A DNA stretch of 8,697 nt from DATDDB01 sp041490205 (GTDB lineage Bacteria > Pseudomonadota > Gammaproteobacteria > Burkholderiales > Gallionellaceae): assembly GCA_041490205.1 (NCBI GenBank), contig JBGPSQ010000122.1, positions 1-8,697 on the forward strand, given 5' to 3'. Of this stretch, positions 1 through 6,845 are shown in pieces (position 1 is the stretch's first letter; the number at the start of each line of letters is the position of its first letter). The notes below the pieces were generated by a model, which made no database searches, was not told the DNA's origin, and saw nothing but the letters and a program-made list of their open reading frames with translations. The position numbers were made by a program, and so were the translations under genes.

Positions 1-339
1 GATGAACAGCCACCACACCCCCATCACCACCAGCATGCCGATGACTTCGCGCGCCGACAGCAATTCCCATGTATACCATCCCGGCATGTGCACATTCTCG
101 CCATGAGACACATGGCCTATCCACGGGAATGTGTGCGTGCCGCCCGCCAGCAGGATCAGCAGCAATACGAAAGCCAGGGGAAACAGTGCAAATAGCGACA
201 CCGCCAACTGGCGTATCTGGAAACGCCACCTTGCACCGACCAGGTAGAGCACGGCAGTCAGCGCCACGCCGCTCAAGGCCAGGTAGGTCACCACCACAAA
301 ACTGACAGTCAGTACCGACCAGTTACTGTAAGAAATCAT
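1..339 (-). CDS. actF: ActF, second NrfD/PsrC-like integral membrane subunit of alternative complex III (5' part only)
   Basis: An open frame of 113 codons starts at ATG 339 and runs off the left edge, so the C-terminal part is missing (family members are roughly 400 residues). The start is supported by a GGGAG Shine-Dalgarno about 7 nt upstream and by its position 16 bp after the actE stop. The visible part is strongly hydrophobic, with membrane segments at about residues 8-33, 43-65 and 95 to the edge. A basic loop (GARWRFQIRQ, about 35-44) and a Trp/His-rich loop lie between them. The identity rests on NrfD-like character and on the last position in an actABCDE-F gene order. In known ACIII structures ActF is the pseudo-symmetric partner of ActC in the membrane and is proposed to take part in quinol chemistry or proton movement. 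That role is family knowledge; only the topology is visible here. Confidence 0.82.
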   Translation of the reverse strand, partial: MISYSNWSVLTVSFVVVTYLALSGVALTAVLYLVGARWRFQIRQLAVSLFALFPLAFVLLLILLAGGTHTFPWIGHVSHGENVHMPGWYTWELLSAREVIGMLVVMGVWWLFI

Positions 340-355
340 GCTTGCTCTCCCTTAT

Positions 356-898
356 TTAGCGGCCGTTGACATTGGCCTGGACGGTTCCGCCCTGCTGCAG
401 CACCTTGCGCACATAATTGACCACATGCCAGCGTTCCATCGGCGAAAGGTCATTGGCGTAAGTGGGCATTACAAACCCGCCGAATGTCATCATCCCGAAA
501 ATGTAGCCATCGGTGCGCTGCTTGGTCGTATCGGCCGTAAGATCGAAAGGCGGCAAACTCAATTTTTTCCCGACCAAGCCGTCACCCTTCCCCTTGTATC
601 CATGACAGGGTGTGCAATAGATACCGAACAGCCTGCCACCCAATTCCACCGATTTTGCATCGGCTGGCACGGGGTTTTTCAGCTTTCCAGCCGATTCATA
701 GTCCTTGTCTTTCAGGAACACCGTGGTGCCGGGAACAGGCACGGAATGCTCGGGATAGGTCGCCATGCCCGGATGGCTCGGATCGACGCTTTCCTGCGGC
801 TTGACGCTGATCTGCTCCGACATGTCCTTGGACCACGGCCACGCCTGCGCCAGCACGGGCGTCAAAAACAAAACAGTTGCTAAGGTTAGTTTTTTCAT
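356..898 (-). CDS. actE: ActE, monohaem cytochrome c subunit of alternative complex III
   Basis: This 180-residue protein has a Sec signal peptide (Lys-Lys start, hydrophobic core, AQA cleavage site near residue 19). It carries one haem-binding motif, CTPCH, at residues 95-99. Met144 in the VMPTY segment is the likely distal haem ligand, as in class I cytochromes c. The segment after the haem (LSPMERWHVVNYVR) is the usual C-terminal helix of the fold. In ACIII, ActE is the monohaem cytochrome that works beside pentahaem ActA to deliver electrons to the terminal acceptor on the periplasmic side. The start overlaps the actD stop by 4 bp (ATGA), with an AGAGG ribosome site inside the end of actD, which implies translational coupling. 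There is no lipobox cysteine, so unlike some characterised ActE proteins it does not look lipid-anchored. Confidence 0.93.
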   Translation of the reverse strand: MKKLTLATVLFLTPVLAQAWPWSKDMSEQISVKPQESVDPSHPGMATYPEHSVPVPGTTVFLKDKDYESAGKLKNPVPADAKSVELGGRLFGIYCTPCHGYKGKGDGLVGKKLSLPPFDLTADTTKQRTDGYIFGMMTFGGFVMPTYANDLSPMERWHVVNYVRKVLQQGGTVQANVNGR

Positions 899-1425
899 CT
901 GCCTGCCTCTTCCTGAATCTCCAATGCCTTGTGCTTGGCGAAAATCCCCTTGAGCGTCGCAGCGGCGCTTTCGTCGGCCTTCACCAGAATGCCTATCTGG
1001 TCTTCCGATACCTTGGCGCTATACAGCGGCGACCGCCGTGCCGGCAAGCCGGCGCAAATCAGGAAACCCAGCACCGTGATATATACACCGCCCAGAATGA
1101 ACATCTCATAGGTCAGCACCATGTTCGGTGGAATCGGCACGATGGGCTTGCCACCCTTCAACTGTGAGTAGAAGCCTGCTTGTGAGCCCGAAATCAGGAA
1201 AAACGCCAGCAGGCCGCCCATCACTGCGCCAACCAGGGTGAACCACTGAATCTTGACCGGTTTGTCGCCAAGGAATTCTTCCACTTCGGGATGCTCGATC
1301 GGCGACTTGACCGTCAAGTCTTCGTCGGCATTGAACCCCTTGATGTCGGCGTTGCGCAATTCGCTGACGACTTTTTCAGCCTCGTCGAAGTTGTTATACA
1401 GTGCAAGCAGGTAACGTTTGCTCAT
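895..1425 (-). CDS. actD: ActD, DUF3341 membrane subunit of alternative complex III
   Basis: This 176-residue protein has a soluble N-terminal alpha/beta domain (MSKRYLLALYNNFDEAEKVV onward, about 1-57). Two transmembrane helices follow at about 62-80 and 106-126, joined by a Pro/Gly-rich loop, and then a soluble C-terminal domain (about 132-176) resembling a small ACT/ferredoxin-like fold. This is the DUF3341 architecture. ActD has no cofactor motifs, and none are visible here. In ACIII it is a peripheral membrane-hairpin subunit packed against ActC/ActF with its soluble part on the cytoplasmic side; its role is considered structural or in proton handling. The ATG lies 1 bp after the actC stop, preceded by a GAGGGGG ribosome site inside actC. 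The assignment rests on the fold pattern plus the position between actC and actE. Confidence 0.9.
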   Translation of the reverse strand: MSKRYLLALYNNFDEAEKVVSELRNADIKGFNADEDLTVKSPIEHPEVEEFLGDKPVKIQWFTLVGAVMGGLLAFFLISGSQAGFYSQLKGGKPIVPIPPNMVLTYEMFILGGVYITVLGFLICAGLPARRSPLYSAKVSEDQIGILVKADESAAATLKGIFAKHKALEIQEEAGR

Positions 1426-1426
1426 G

Positions 1427-2794
1427 TTAGTGCGCCCCCTCTATGCCAAGTTGTTTTTTCTTCGTCGCCTGGCTGCGGTGATACACCATTTCCTTCACTT
1501 CATACATGGAAACGGACGGGACGATCTTGCAGAACACCATGAACAGCAAGGTGAACCAGCCGAAGCTGCCGAACACGATGCCCCACTGGATCAGGCTGGG
1601 CCACTGGTCGTGATCCCATGTCCACGGGTAATAACCGTGGGAGAAAGTCGGCGCCACGATCATCCAGCGCTCCAGCCACATGCCCAGGTTCAGCAGCAGT
1701 GACACCGCGAACATCACCGGGATGTTGGTCTGGAACCGCTTGAACATCATCACGAACGGCACCACTGAGCCGCAGAAGATCATCGCCCACCAGAATGGCG
1801 CATAAGGGCCGGTGGCCTTCTGGATCAGCACGTCCTTGGCCACCTGGTCATGACTATACCAGACCGAGGCGAACTCGATGCAGTTCAGGTAAGTCCACAC
1901 CATGGCGATCGCAAATGTCAGGCGCACGGTCTTTTTCAGGATCGGCAACGTCATGTATTCCTCGAACTTGAACACGTAGCGCAGGATGATGAACAATGTG
2001 ATGATCGCCGCGCAGCCGGAATACAGCGCGCCCGCTACGAAATACGGCGGGAACGAGGTCACATGCCAGCCCGGTTGCTGCGACATGGCGAAGTCCGAAG
2101 CCACGATGGAGTGCACCGATACCGCCAGCGGAATCAGGAAGCAGGCCACGGTCATGTAGGTTATGCGGAAATTGCGCCACTGGCGGTCGGTGCCTTCCCA
2201 GCCCAGGGCCAGGATGGAATACAGCTTCTTGCGCCAACCCGGATGGATGTTGTCGCGGGCGATGGCAAAGTCGGGTATCGAACCAATGTACAGGAAGATC
2301 ACCGACGAGCTCAGGTAGGTGAAGATCGCCATCGCATCCCACAGCAGCGGGGACTGGAAGTTGGGCCACACCCAGCGCTCGCTGGGGTAAGGCAGGGCAT
2401 AGTAAATCTGCCATACGCGCCCAAGGTGCACCGCCACGAACAGGCCCGCCGTCATCAGCGAGAACGTGGTCATGGCTTCGGCAAAGCGGTAGATCGGTTT
2501 GCGCCAGTCGGCATGCATCAGGTGCAGAATCGCCGACAGCAACGTGCCGGAGTGGCTCATGCCGATCCAGAAAATGAAGGTGGCGATGTACAGACCCCAT
2601 ACATGCGAGTTGTTTTTGTTGGACACCCCCATACCATTGATGTACTGGTAAATTTCGCAGCCTATGCCAACGCTGAACACCAGCAATGCGCCGAACAGGA
2701 TGACCCAATACAGCTTGCGCGGGTTCTCCAGGCTCTTCAATACGTCCTGGTTGATCTGCGCCCAGGCTATGTCTTCGCGGATATCTTTAGTCAT
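1427..2794 (-). CDS. actC: ActC, NrfD/PsrC-family quinol-binding membrane subunit of alternative complex III
   Basis: This 455-residue polytopic protein has ten predicted membrane helices, at about 28-48, 65-87, 101-124, 150-172, 210-232, 248-272, 289-311, 333-351, 357-380 and 402-424. Ten helices with short cytoplasmic ends is the expected size and topology of ActC, the larger relative of NrfD and PsrC. ActC receives quinol in the membrane and hands electrons to the adjacent Fe-S protein ActB2. Acidic and histidine residues sit in or near helices (for example Glu47, His81, His91, His123, Asp153), and some are candidates for quinol binding or proton transfer. Which ones cannot be settled without alignment. 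The start has a GGAAG ribosome site about 7 nt upstream and lies 24 bp after actB2. No truncation is seen. Confidence 0.94.
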   Translation of the reverse strand: MTKDIREDIAWAQINQDVLKSLENPRKLYWVILFGALLVFSVGIGCEIYQYINGMGVSNKNNSHVWGLYIATFIFWIGMSHSGTLLSAILHLMHADWRKPIYRFAEAMTTFSLMTAGLFVAVHLGRVWQIYYALPYPSERWVWPNFQSPLLWDAMAIFTYLSSSVIFLYIGSIPDFAIARDNIHPGWRKKLYSILALGWEGTDRQWRNFRITYMTVACFLIPLAVSVHSIVASDFAMSQQPGWHVTSFPPYFVAGALYSGCAAIITLFIILRYVFKFEEYMTLPILKKTVRLTFAIAMVWTYLNCIEFASVWYSHDQVAKDVLIQKATGPYAPFWWAMIFCGSVVPFVMMFKRFQTNIPVMFAVSLLLNLGMWLERWMIVAPTFSHGYYPWTWDHDQWPSLIQWGIVFGSFGWFTLLFMVFCKIVPSVSMYEVKEMVYHRSQATKKKQLGIEGAH

Positions 2795-2818
2795 TTCTCA
2801 GCTTCCTTCCCTTGTGCC

Positions 2819-3727
2819 TTATACCGCGCTCTCATCGCGCACCCGCTCCAGATACATCACCGAAGGATAGGGACGGAGTTCTTCCAGGATACGATAACCG
2901 CGCAATGCCTTTTCGGGTTCCTTGTCCTGGTGTTCAATTTTCTCGCGTTCTTTATCCTTGTCCTGCTTGTCTTTGTTGATATCCACCCCTTGCTGCGCCC
3001 ATTGTTTGGCCACTTTTGAAGCCGGATCGTGCAGGTTGCCGAAGCTAATCGCCCCAGTCGGACACGCCTGCTGGCATGCAGTTTGCACTTCGCCATCCGC
3101 CACTTCGCGCCCCTCGTTGCGCGCATTATTGCGGGCCACATAGGTACGCTGCTTGCAGAAGGTGCATTTTTCCATCACGCCCTTGGTGCGCACGGTCAGG
3201 TCAGGGTTGAGCTGCTGTTCCATGGGAGAAGGCCAGGCACCCTCCTGTTCCGGGTAGTTATACCAGTTGAAATAACGCACCTTGTAGGGACAGTTGGCTT
3301 CGCAGTAGCGCGAGCCGATGCAGCGGTTGTAAATCTGGGAATTCAGGCCATCCTCGGTATGGTTGGTGGCACCTACCGGACATACGGTCTCGCACGGCGC
3401 TGCTTCGCATTGCTGGCACATCATCGGCAGGAACTGCGCGCCCTGCTCCGCATGGAATTCGCCGTTTTCCTCGCCCCAATAGCGCTCGATGCGCATCCAG
3501 TGCATTTCCTGTCCGTGAGCGTATTTTTCCTTGCCCACTACCGCCAGGTTATTTTCGGCGTAACAGGCCACGCTGCACGCATTGCAACCAGTACAAGCAT
3601 CCAAGTCTATGGCCATCGCCCATTTGATGTCGGATGGATAGGCCTCCCAGTCTTCATGGCCCTTGTCATCGACCGGATGGGTGTGGCGGAACTTCGACCA
3701 GTTTTCAAGCAGATTGGATACGGACAT
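2819..3727 (-). CDS. actB2: ActB2, four-cluster iron-sulfur protein of alternative complex III (stand-alone equivalent of the ActB C-terminal domain)
   Basis: This 302-residue ferredoxin-like protein is of the PsrB/DmsB/NrfC type. Its cysteines fall in four groups: 45/48/51/55, 104/107/112/116, 136/142/146 and 188/191/218/222. These are the only 15 cysteines in the protein. In the third group the expected second cysteine is Ser139 (CIGSRYC). The count therefore fits three [4Fe-4S] plus one [3Fe-4S] cluster, the set known for ActB of characterised ACIII. It should carry electrons from ActC quinol oxidation towards the cytochrome subunits. There is no signal peptide, so export probably happens as a complex with the Tat-targeted ActB1. 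The ATG sits 3 bp after actB1, with GGAGG inside the actB1 3' end. Residues about 247-275 form a highly charged Lys/Asp/Glu/Gln stretch. In many ACIII this domain is fused to the molybdopterin-like domain; here it is a separate gene. Confidence 0.93.
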   Translation of the reverse strand: MSVSNLLENWSKFRHTHPVDDKGHEDWEAYPSDIKWAMAIDLDACTGCNACSVACYAENNLAVVGKEKYAHGQEMHWMRIERYWGEENGEFHAEQGAQFLPMMCQQCEAAPCETVCPVGATNHTEDGLNSQIYNRCIGSRYCEANCPYKVRYFNWYNYPEQEGAWPSPMEQQLNPDLTVRTKGVMEKCTFCKQRTYVARNNARNEGREVADGEVQTACQQACPTGAISFGNLHDPASKVAKQWAQQGVDINKDKQDKDKEREKIEHQDKEPEKALRGYRILEELRPYPSVMYLERVRDESAV

Positions 3728-3730
3728 CTC

Positions 3731-5965
3731 TTAAACCTCCTTCGTAAGGTCAACCTTGCCGGCTGGAACCTTGACCGCAATTCTAGGACGGCCAGCCTGG
3801 CTGCCGCCGACAGGCCCTTCTTCCTTAACGATGATTACGCGTTCGCCGGTCTTGCTGATTTTCACGGCGGTTTCGTTCAGCGCCAGCTCGCCGGTTTCCT
3901 TGTCAAACACAGGATCCAGCATGCTGAATACATTCGCCCCCACGCCCTTGGCATAACGCCCCATCGCCTCATGGCCGTAACCCACCGGCACGGAAACTGC
4001 ATCGGGATGGATGCCGGGGAACAGATAGGCTTGGGCCTTGATGGAGCCGCTCCTGGAGGCCACTTCGACTATATCCCCTTCCACGATGTCCAGTTTCGCC
4101 GCCGTCTTGGGATGTATTTCCACCCAGGAATCCCACACGATGGTGGTCAAGGGGTCGGGCGATTCCTGCAGCCAGGGTTCGTTGGCATTGCGCCCGTCGC
4201 GCATGCTGGCCGAAACCGCCGGGATCAGGCGCAACGGGTAGGCAGAATCCGGGGTCGCCGGGGCAGGCAAGGCCAGGCCGGAAACGGAAGGCTTGGGTGA
4301 CAGCCTGCCGGGAACGCCCTTCAGCGCCACGATGCCCTTGCCCACGACGTCATTCCAGAACTCGTCGTTGTCATCCTTGGCGGAGCCGCCGAACGCCACT
4401 TTTTTCTCCAGCACGTTGCCGCGCAAATATGCGTAGAAATCATCGAAACCCTTGTAGGCCTCCGGCTTGCGTTGCTTGAGCAAGGCCAGCAGGATGTCGC
4501 CTATGCTGCGCGTATCGGGATACAGCCTGTTCATCACGGGCTGACGGAAACTCACTTGCGCATAGCCTTCGGCATAGCCACCTTCCGGCGCTGCCATGTA
4601 CTCGGGCACCATGGTCGCCCAGTCTTCCATCGCCGAATCAAGCGGCAATACCAGGTCGGCCGCCAGTGCGGTTTCGTCCAGGTATTGCGCAAACGCCACC
4701 CTGAAACCAGCCTTGCCGAAATTGTCCTTGAATTTCATTGCTGCTGGCGCGCTATACACGGGGTTGGTGCCATAGCTGAACACCACCTTGTATTTGTTGG
4801 CCGCCAGGCCATCGTTCAGCGCAGTCAGCGAAGCGCGGTTGCCAACGACAGGCGCCAATTGCGGGAACGGCACGGCTGCGGCTGCTTCCACGGTCTTGCC
4901 GACGTTGCCAAGCACATGGTTTAGCATGGCGATGGCCAAGGCGTTTTGCGAGCCATGTGCGTAGCCTTCCGCGGCAGTTCCGGCCAACGCCAGGCTGGGG
5001 GTGCGCTCCTTGAGCAGCGCCGCCAGCTTGTTGATCTGATCGAACGGCACGCCAGTATCAGTGCCCACGCGCTCCGGTGTGTAATCCTTGGCCGCCGCGG
5101 AAATGTCCGCCGGAACCTTCACACCGGCAGATCCCAATGCATTGATGAGCCCCAGCGCCAGTATGCCCTCGGTACCGGGACGAATGCCCAGCCAGCGATC
5201 TGCATTGGCGCCGGTCAGGGTCATCTTCGGCTCGACCTGCACCAGCACGCCGCGCCCTTCCGGACGGTTGCCCTTCCTGAACTGCGCATACTGTTGAGAG
5301 AAATACACAGGCGATACCCACGCGCCGAGGAAATCGGCGCCGAACGAGACCACAACCTTGGCCTTGTCTATGCGGTAGCGCGGCATGGCCACGCCATAAG
5401 CCTTCTTGTTGGCGGCGCGCACCACGGCCGGCGAAATCGCCTCATACGAAAAATGATTCTTGCTGCCCACTGCTTCCATGTAGCTGCCCAGGAGCGCCTG
5501 TGCATGGCCGCTCGTCGTGCCGGTGACGAAAGCGATTTCATCGCCCTTCACGCCGCTCAGCCGTCCTTCGATTTCCTTGAGCGCATCACCCCAGGAGATG
5601 GCCTTGCCGCCCTTCAGCAGCGGGGTCTGCACGCGATCGGGGTTGTAATGCGCCTGAACGCCGGCTTGGCCGAGTCCGCACATCTTGCCGCGATTGATCG
5701 GGGAATTGGCATTTCCTTCCGCCTTGAGTGCGCGGCCTTCCCGCACACGCACCATGGTGTTGCAGCCGGCCTCGCACTGGGCGCAGGTCGAATTGAAATA
5801 GTTGGAAATACCGGGAATCACATAGGAGGGCAACGTCACATATGAAGTGACGGTTTCCTTGCCGTCCTCAATCGAGGTGTAGCCGCAGCCGCTCAGGGCA
5901 ACCGCAGTGCCGCCGGCCCCAAGCACTTTCAGGAAATCACGCCGGTCAAAATCGTTTTCATTCAT
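3731..5965 (-). CDS. actB1: ActB1, molybdopterin-oxidoreductase-like subunit of alternative complex III, Tat lipoprotein
   Basis: I chose ATG 5965 (744 residues). An in-frame GTG lies directly upstream at 5968, but AGAGG sits 8 nt before the ATG and only 5 nt before the GTG. The N-terminus has a twin-arginine motif (D-R-R-D-F-L-K, residues 7-13), a hydrophobic stretch and a lipobox LSGC with Cys27, implying folded export and lipid anchoring. Residues 61-96 hold C-x2-C-x3-C-x27-C, the [4Fe-4S] motif of Mo-bisPGD enzymes. Body and C-terminal segments resemble the molybdopterin oxidoreductase and dinucleotide-binding domains (for example WVEIHPKTAAKLDIVEGDIV near 620-640). The place where catalytic relatives carry the Mo-ligand Cys (about 170-179, HFSYEAISP) has none. 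Five cysteines are present in total: the lipobox plus four. In ACIII this module is a non-catalytic scaffold; the retained Fe-S motif is the odd point. Confidence 0.92.
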   Translation of the reverse strand: MNENDFDRRDFLKVLGAGGTAVALSGCGYTSIEDGKETVTSYVTLPSYVIPGISNYFNSTCAQCEAGCNTMVRVREGRALKAEGNANSPINRGKMCGLGQAGVQAHYNPDRVQTPLLKGGKAISWGDALKEIEGRLSGVKGDEIAFVTGTTSGHAQALLGSYMEAVGSKNHFSYEAISPAVVRAANKKAYGVAMPRYRIDKAKVVVSFGADFLGAWVSPVYFSQQYAQFRKGNRPEGRGVLVQVEPKMTLTGANADRWLGIRPGTEGILALGLINALGSAGVKVPADISAAAKDYTPERVGTDTGVPFDQINKLAALLKERTPSLALAGTAAEGYAHGSQNALAIAMLNHVLGNVGKTVEAAAAVPFPQLAPVVGNRASLTALNDGLAANKYKVVFSYGTNPVYSAPAAMKFKDNFGKAGFRVAFAQYLDETALAADLVLPLDSAMEDWATMVPEYMAAPEGGYAEGYAQVSFRQPVMNRLYPDTRSIGDILLALLKQRKPEAYKGFDDFYAYLRGNVLEKKVAFGGSAKDDNDEFWNDVVGKGIVALKGVPGRLSPKPSVSGLALPAPATPDSAYPLRLIPAVSASMRDGRNANEPWLQESPDPLTTIVWDSWVEIHPKTAAKLDIVEGDIVEVASRSGSIKAQAYLFPGIHPDAVSVPVGYGHEAMGRYAKGVGANVFSMLDPVFDKETGELALNETAVKISKTGERVIIVKEEGPVGGSQAGRPRIAVKVPAGKVDLTKEV

Positions 5966-6010
5966 CACAGATACCTCTTGAATTCTAGCTCTTCGTAGAT
6001 GGCGCGCCGG

Positions 6011-6616
6011 CTATTTGTGGCACGTGAAGCAATCATTCGGGCCGTGCCCGGTCTCGGTCGATGTCGCGTTGACCGGGTGATCCTTCTGGTGGCAATTTGC
6101 GCACCAGCCCATGGTAAGCGGCTTCTGGCGTCGCGCCACAACCATCGTCTTCACATCGCCGTGGCAATAACCGCAAACCTCCTGGTATGGGCGGTCTTGT
6201 TGGAAGTAGAAGCGCTTGATATGGCGCTCGTGGTTGAAGCGCACGAAATCCGGGATATCGTGCACTTTCTTCCAGGGGATGGCCTTGTTGTTGTCGTAAT
6301 AGTCGAACAGCTGCTTGATACGCGGCGTTTCCCGTACGGACGGGATGTTCTGATGGCAGCCCACGCATTTCTGCACCGGCGGGATGCCCGCCACCATGCT
6401 GCGGCGTGCATAGGTATGGCAATACATGCAGTTGATCTGCATCCCGCCATCCTTTTCGTCGCCAGCATGGCGGAAATGTGGGAACTCGATGGGCTGCGTG
6501 ACTTCCGGCCCCAAGTCGTCTGGAGTAGTCAGCTTCGGAGCAGAGTCTGCCGCATGACTTGCCGCCGCCAGCAACAAACCGGCAACCAGCGTGAACAAAC
6601 GTAAGGAAAAATGCAT
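6011..6616 (-). CDS. actA: ActA, pentahaem cytochrome c subunit of alternative complex III
   Basis: This 201-residue protein has an N-terminal hydrophobic segment (about 5-22, ending SHA-AD) that serves as a signal peptide or uncleaved anchor. Five CxxCH haem motifs start at residues 63 (CMYCH), 84 (CVGCH), 148 (CGYCH), 172 (CANCH) and 196 (CFTCH). Additional histidines, such as those in FPHFRH, NHERH and VHD, are candidates for distal haem ligation. Five haems in about 200 residues and first place in the cluster match ActA, which receives electrons in the periplasm and relays them to ActE or an external acceptor such as an oxidase or cytochrome c. The ATG is preceded by GGGGGAG about 9 nt upstream. 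It is the promoter-proximal gene, and actB1 follows after 45 bp. The family and haem count are certain; the electron partner is not visible in the window. Confidence 0.95.
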   Translation of the reverse strand: MHFSLRLFTLVAGLLLAAASHAADSAPKLTTPDDLGPEVTQPIEFPHFRHAGDEKDGGMQINCMYCHTYARRSMVAGIPPVQKCVGCHQNIPSVRETPRIKQLFDYYDNNKAIPWKKVHDIPDFVRFNHERHIKRFYFQQDRPYQEVCGYCHGDVKTMVVARRQKPLTMGWCANCHQKDHPVNATSTETGHGPNDCFTCHK

Positions 6617-6765
6617 CGTATGTGGCTCCCCCGATGAAAACCTGAAATTTATTGTCTCCGGTCACTGGGCTGGCATGCAACCCAACGACCTTCCCGCAAA
6701 ACGCTCTCTTTTAATATGGCGACCTCCCGCTCAATGCACGGAGTACGCACCAACTAAAGTCCGGC

Positions 6766-6794
6766 ATCATCTACACTTAGATTGACAGTGTCAA
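6766..6794 (-). promoter_or_regulatory. Candidate sigma70-type promoter for the act operon
   Basis: On the minus strand a perfect -35 TTGACA (6794-6789) is followed after 17 bp by GATGAT (6771-6766), which matches four of six bases of TATAAT. Transcription would start near 6759 and give an actA leader of about 145 nt. The -35 lies wholly within the palindrome, so a bound protein could block it. The -10 is weak, which fits either a regulated promoter or a chance match; no other minus-strand pair in the gap looked better. Confidence 0.4.
6782..6794. promoter_or_regulatory. Perfect 13-bp palindrome, candidate operator
   Basis: TTGACA-G-TGTCAA is a perfect inverted repeat (6-bp arms, 1-bp centre) about 92 bp upstream of the regulator start and 166 bp upstream of actA. 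Its arm is also the candidate -35 of actA. Size and TTG...CAA ends resemble operators of MarR-type dimers. That the adjacent GbsR-like protein binds it is inference from position. Confidence 0.45.
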
Positions 6795-6802
6795 CACAAC
6801 AC

Positions 6803-6845
6803 TTCAATCCCGGCATGAAAATGGATTAAAATATCCCGTATAAAA
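6803..6845 (+). promoter_or_regulatory. Possible AT-rich promoter of the GbsR-like regulator gene
   Basis: Two -10-like hexamers are present, TAAAAT (6827-6832) and TATAAA (6839-6844), each matching five of six consensus bases. The best -35 candidates at fitting distance, TTCAAT (6803) and TGAAAA (6816), match only three of six. The start site is therefore uncertain. The AT-rich character and distance to the ATG at 6887 favour a promoter somewhere here. Confidence 0.25.

Noticed and set aside
1850..3019. 389-residue plus-strand open frame opposite actB2 and actC
   Set aside because: It is antisense to two certain genes. Its composition is rich in His, Arg and Gln as expected from reverse-reading GC-rich codons, and no ribosome site or motif is present.
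3029..4300. 423-residue plus-strand open frame opposite actB2 and actB1
   Set aside because: It is a long frame created by high GC on the complementary strand of confirmed act genes. It has no recognisable domain and spans the boundary of two real genes.
4946..5845. 299-residue plus-strand open frame opposite actB1
   Set aside because: It overlaps the conserved cysteine motif and body of ActB1, and its translation is Arg/His-rich and featureless.
3731..5965. Catalytic molybdoenzyme such as a polysulfide, thiosulfate or tetrathionate reductase
   Set aside because: No Cys is found at the Mo-ligand region, and the neighbours (pentahaem ActA, ActC, DUF3341 ActD, monohaem ActE, ActF) define alternative complex III.
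5966..5968. GTG as the start codon of actB1
   Set aside because: It is in frame and adjacent to the ATG at 5965, but the ribosome site is better spaced for the ATG and the Tat motif is unaffected.
6782..6794. FNR/CRP-type binding site
   Set aside because: The half-sites TTGAC/GTCAA are 3 bp apart rather than the 4 bp of FNR sites, and the inner bases differ from TTGAT-N4-ATCAA.
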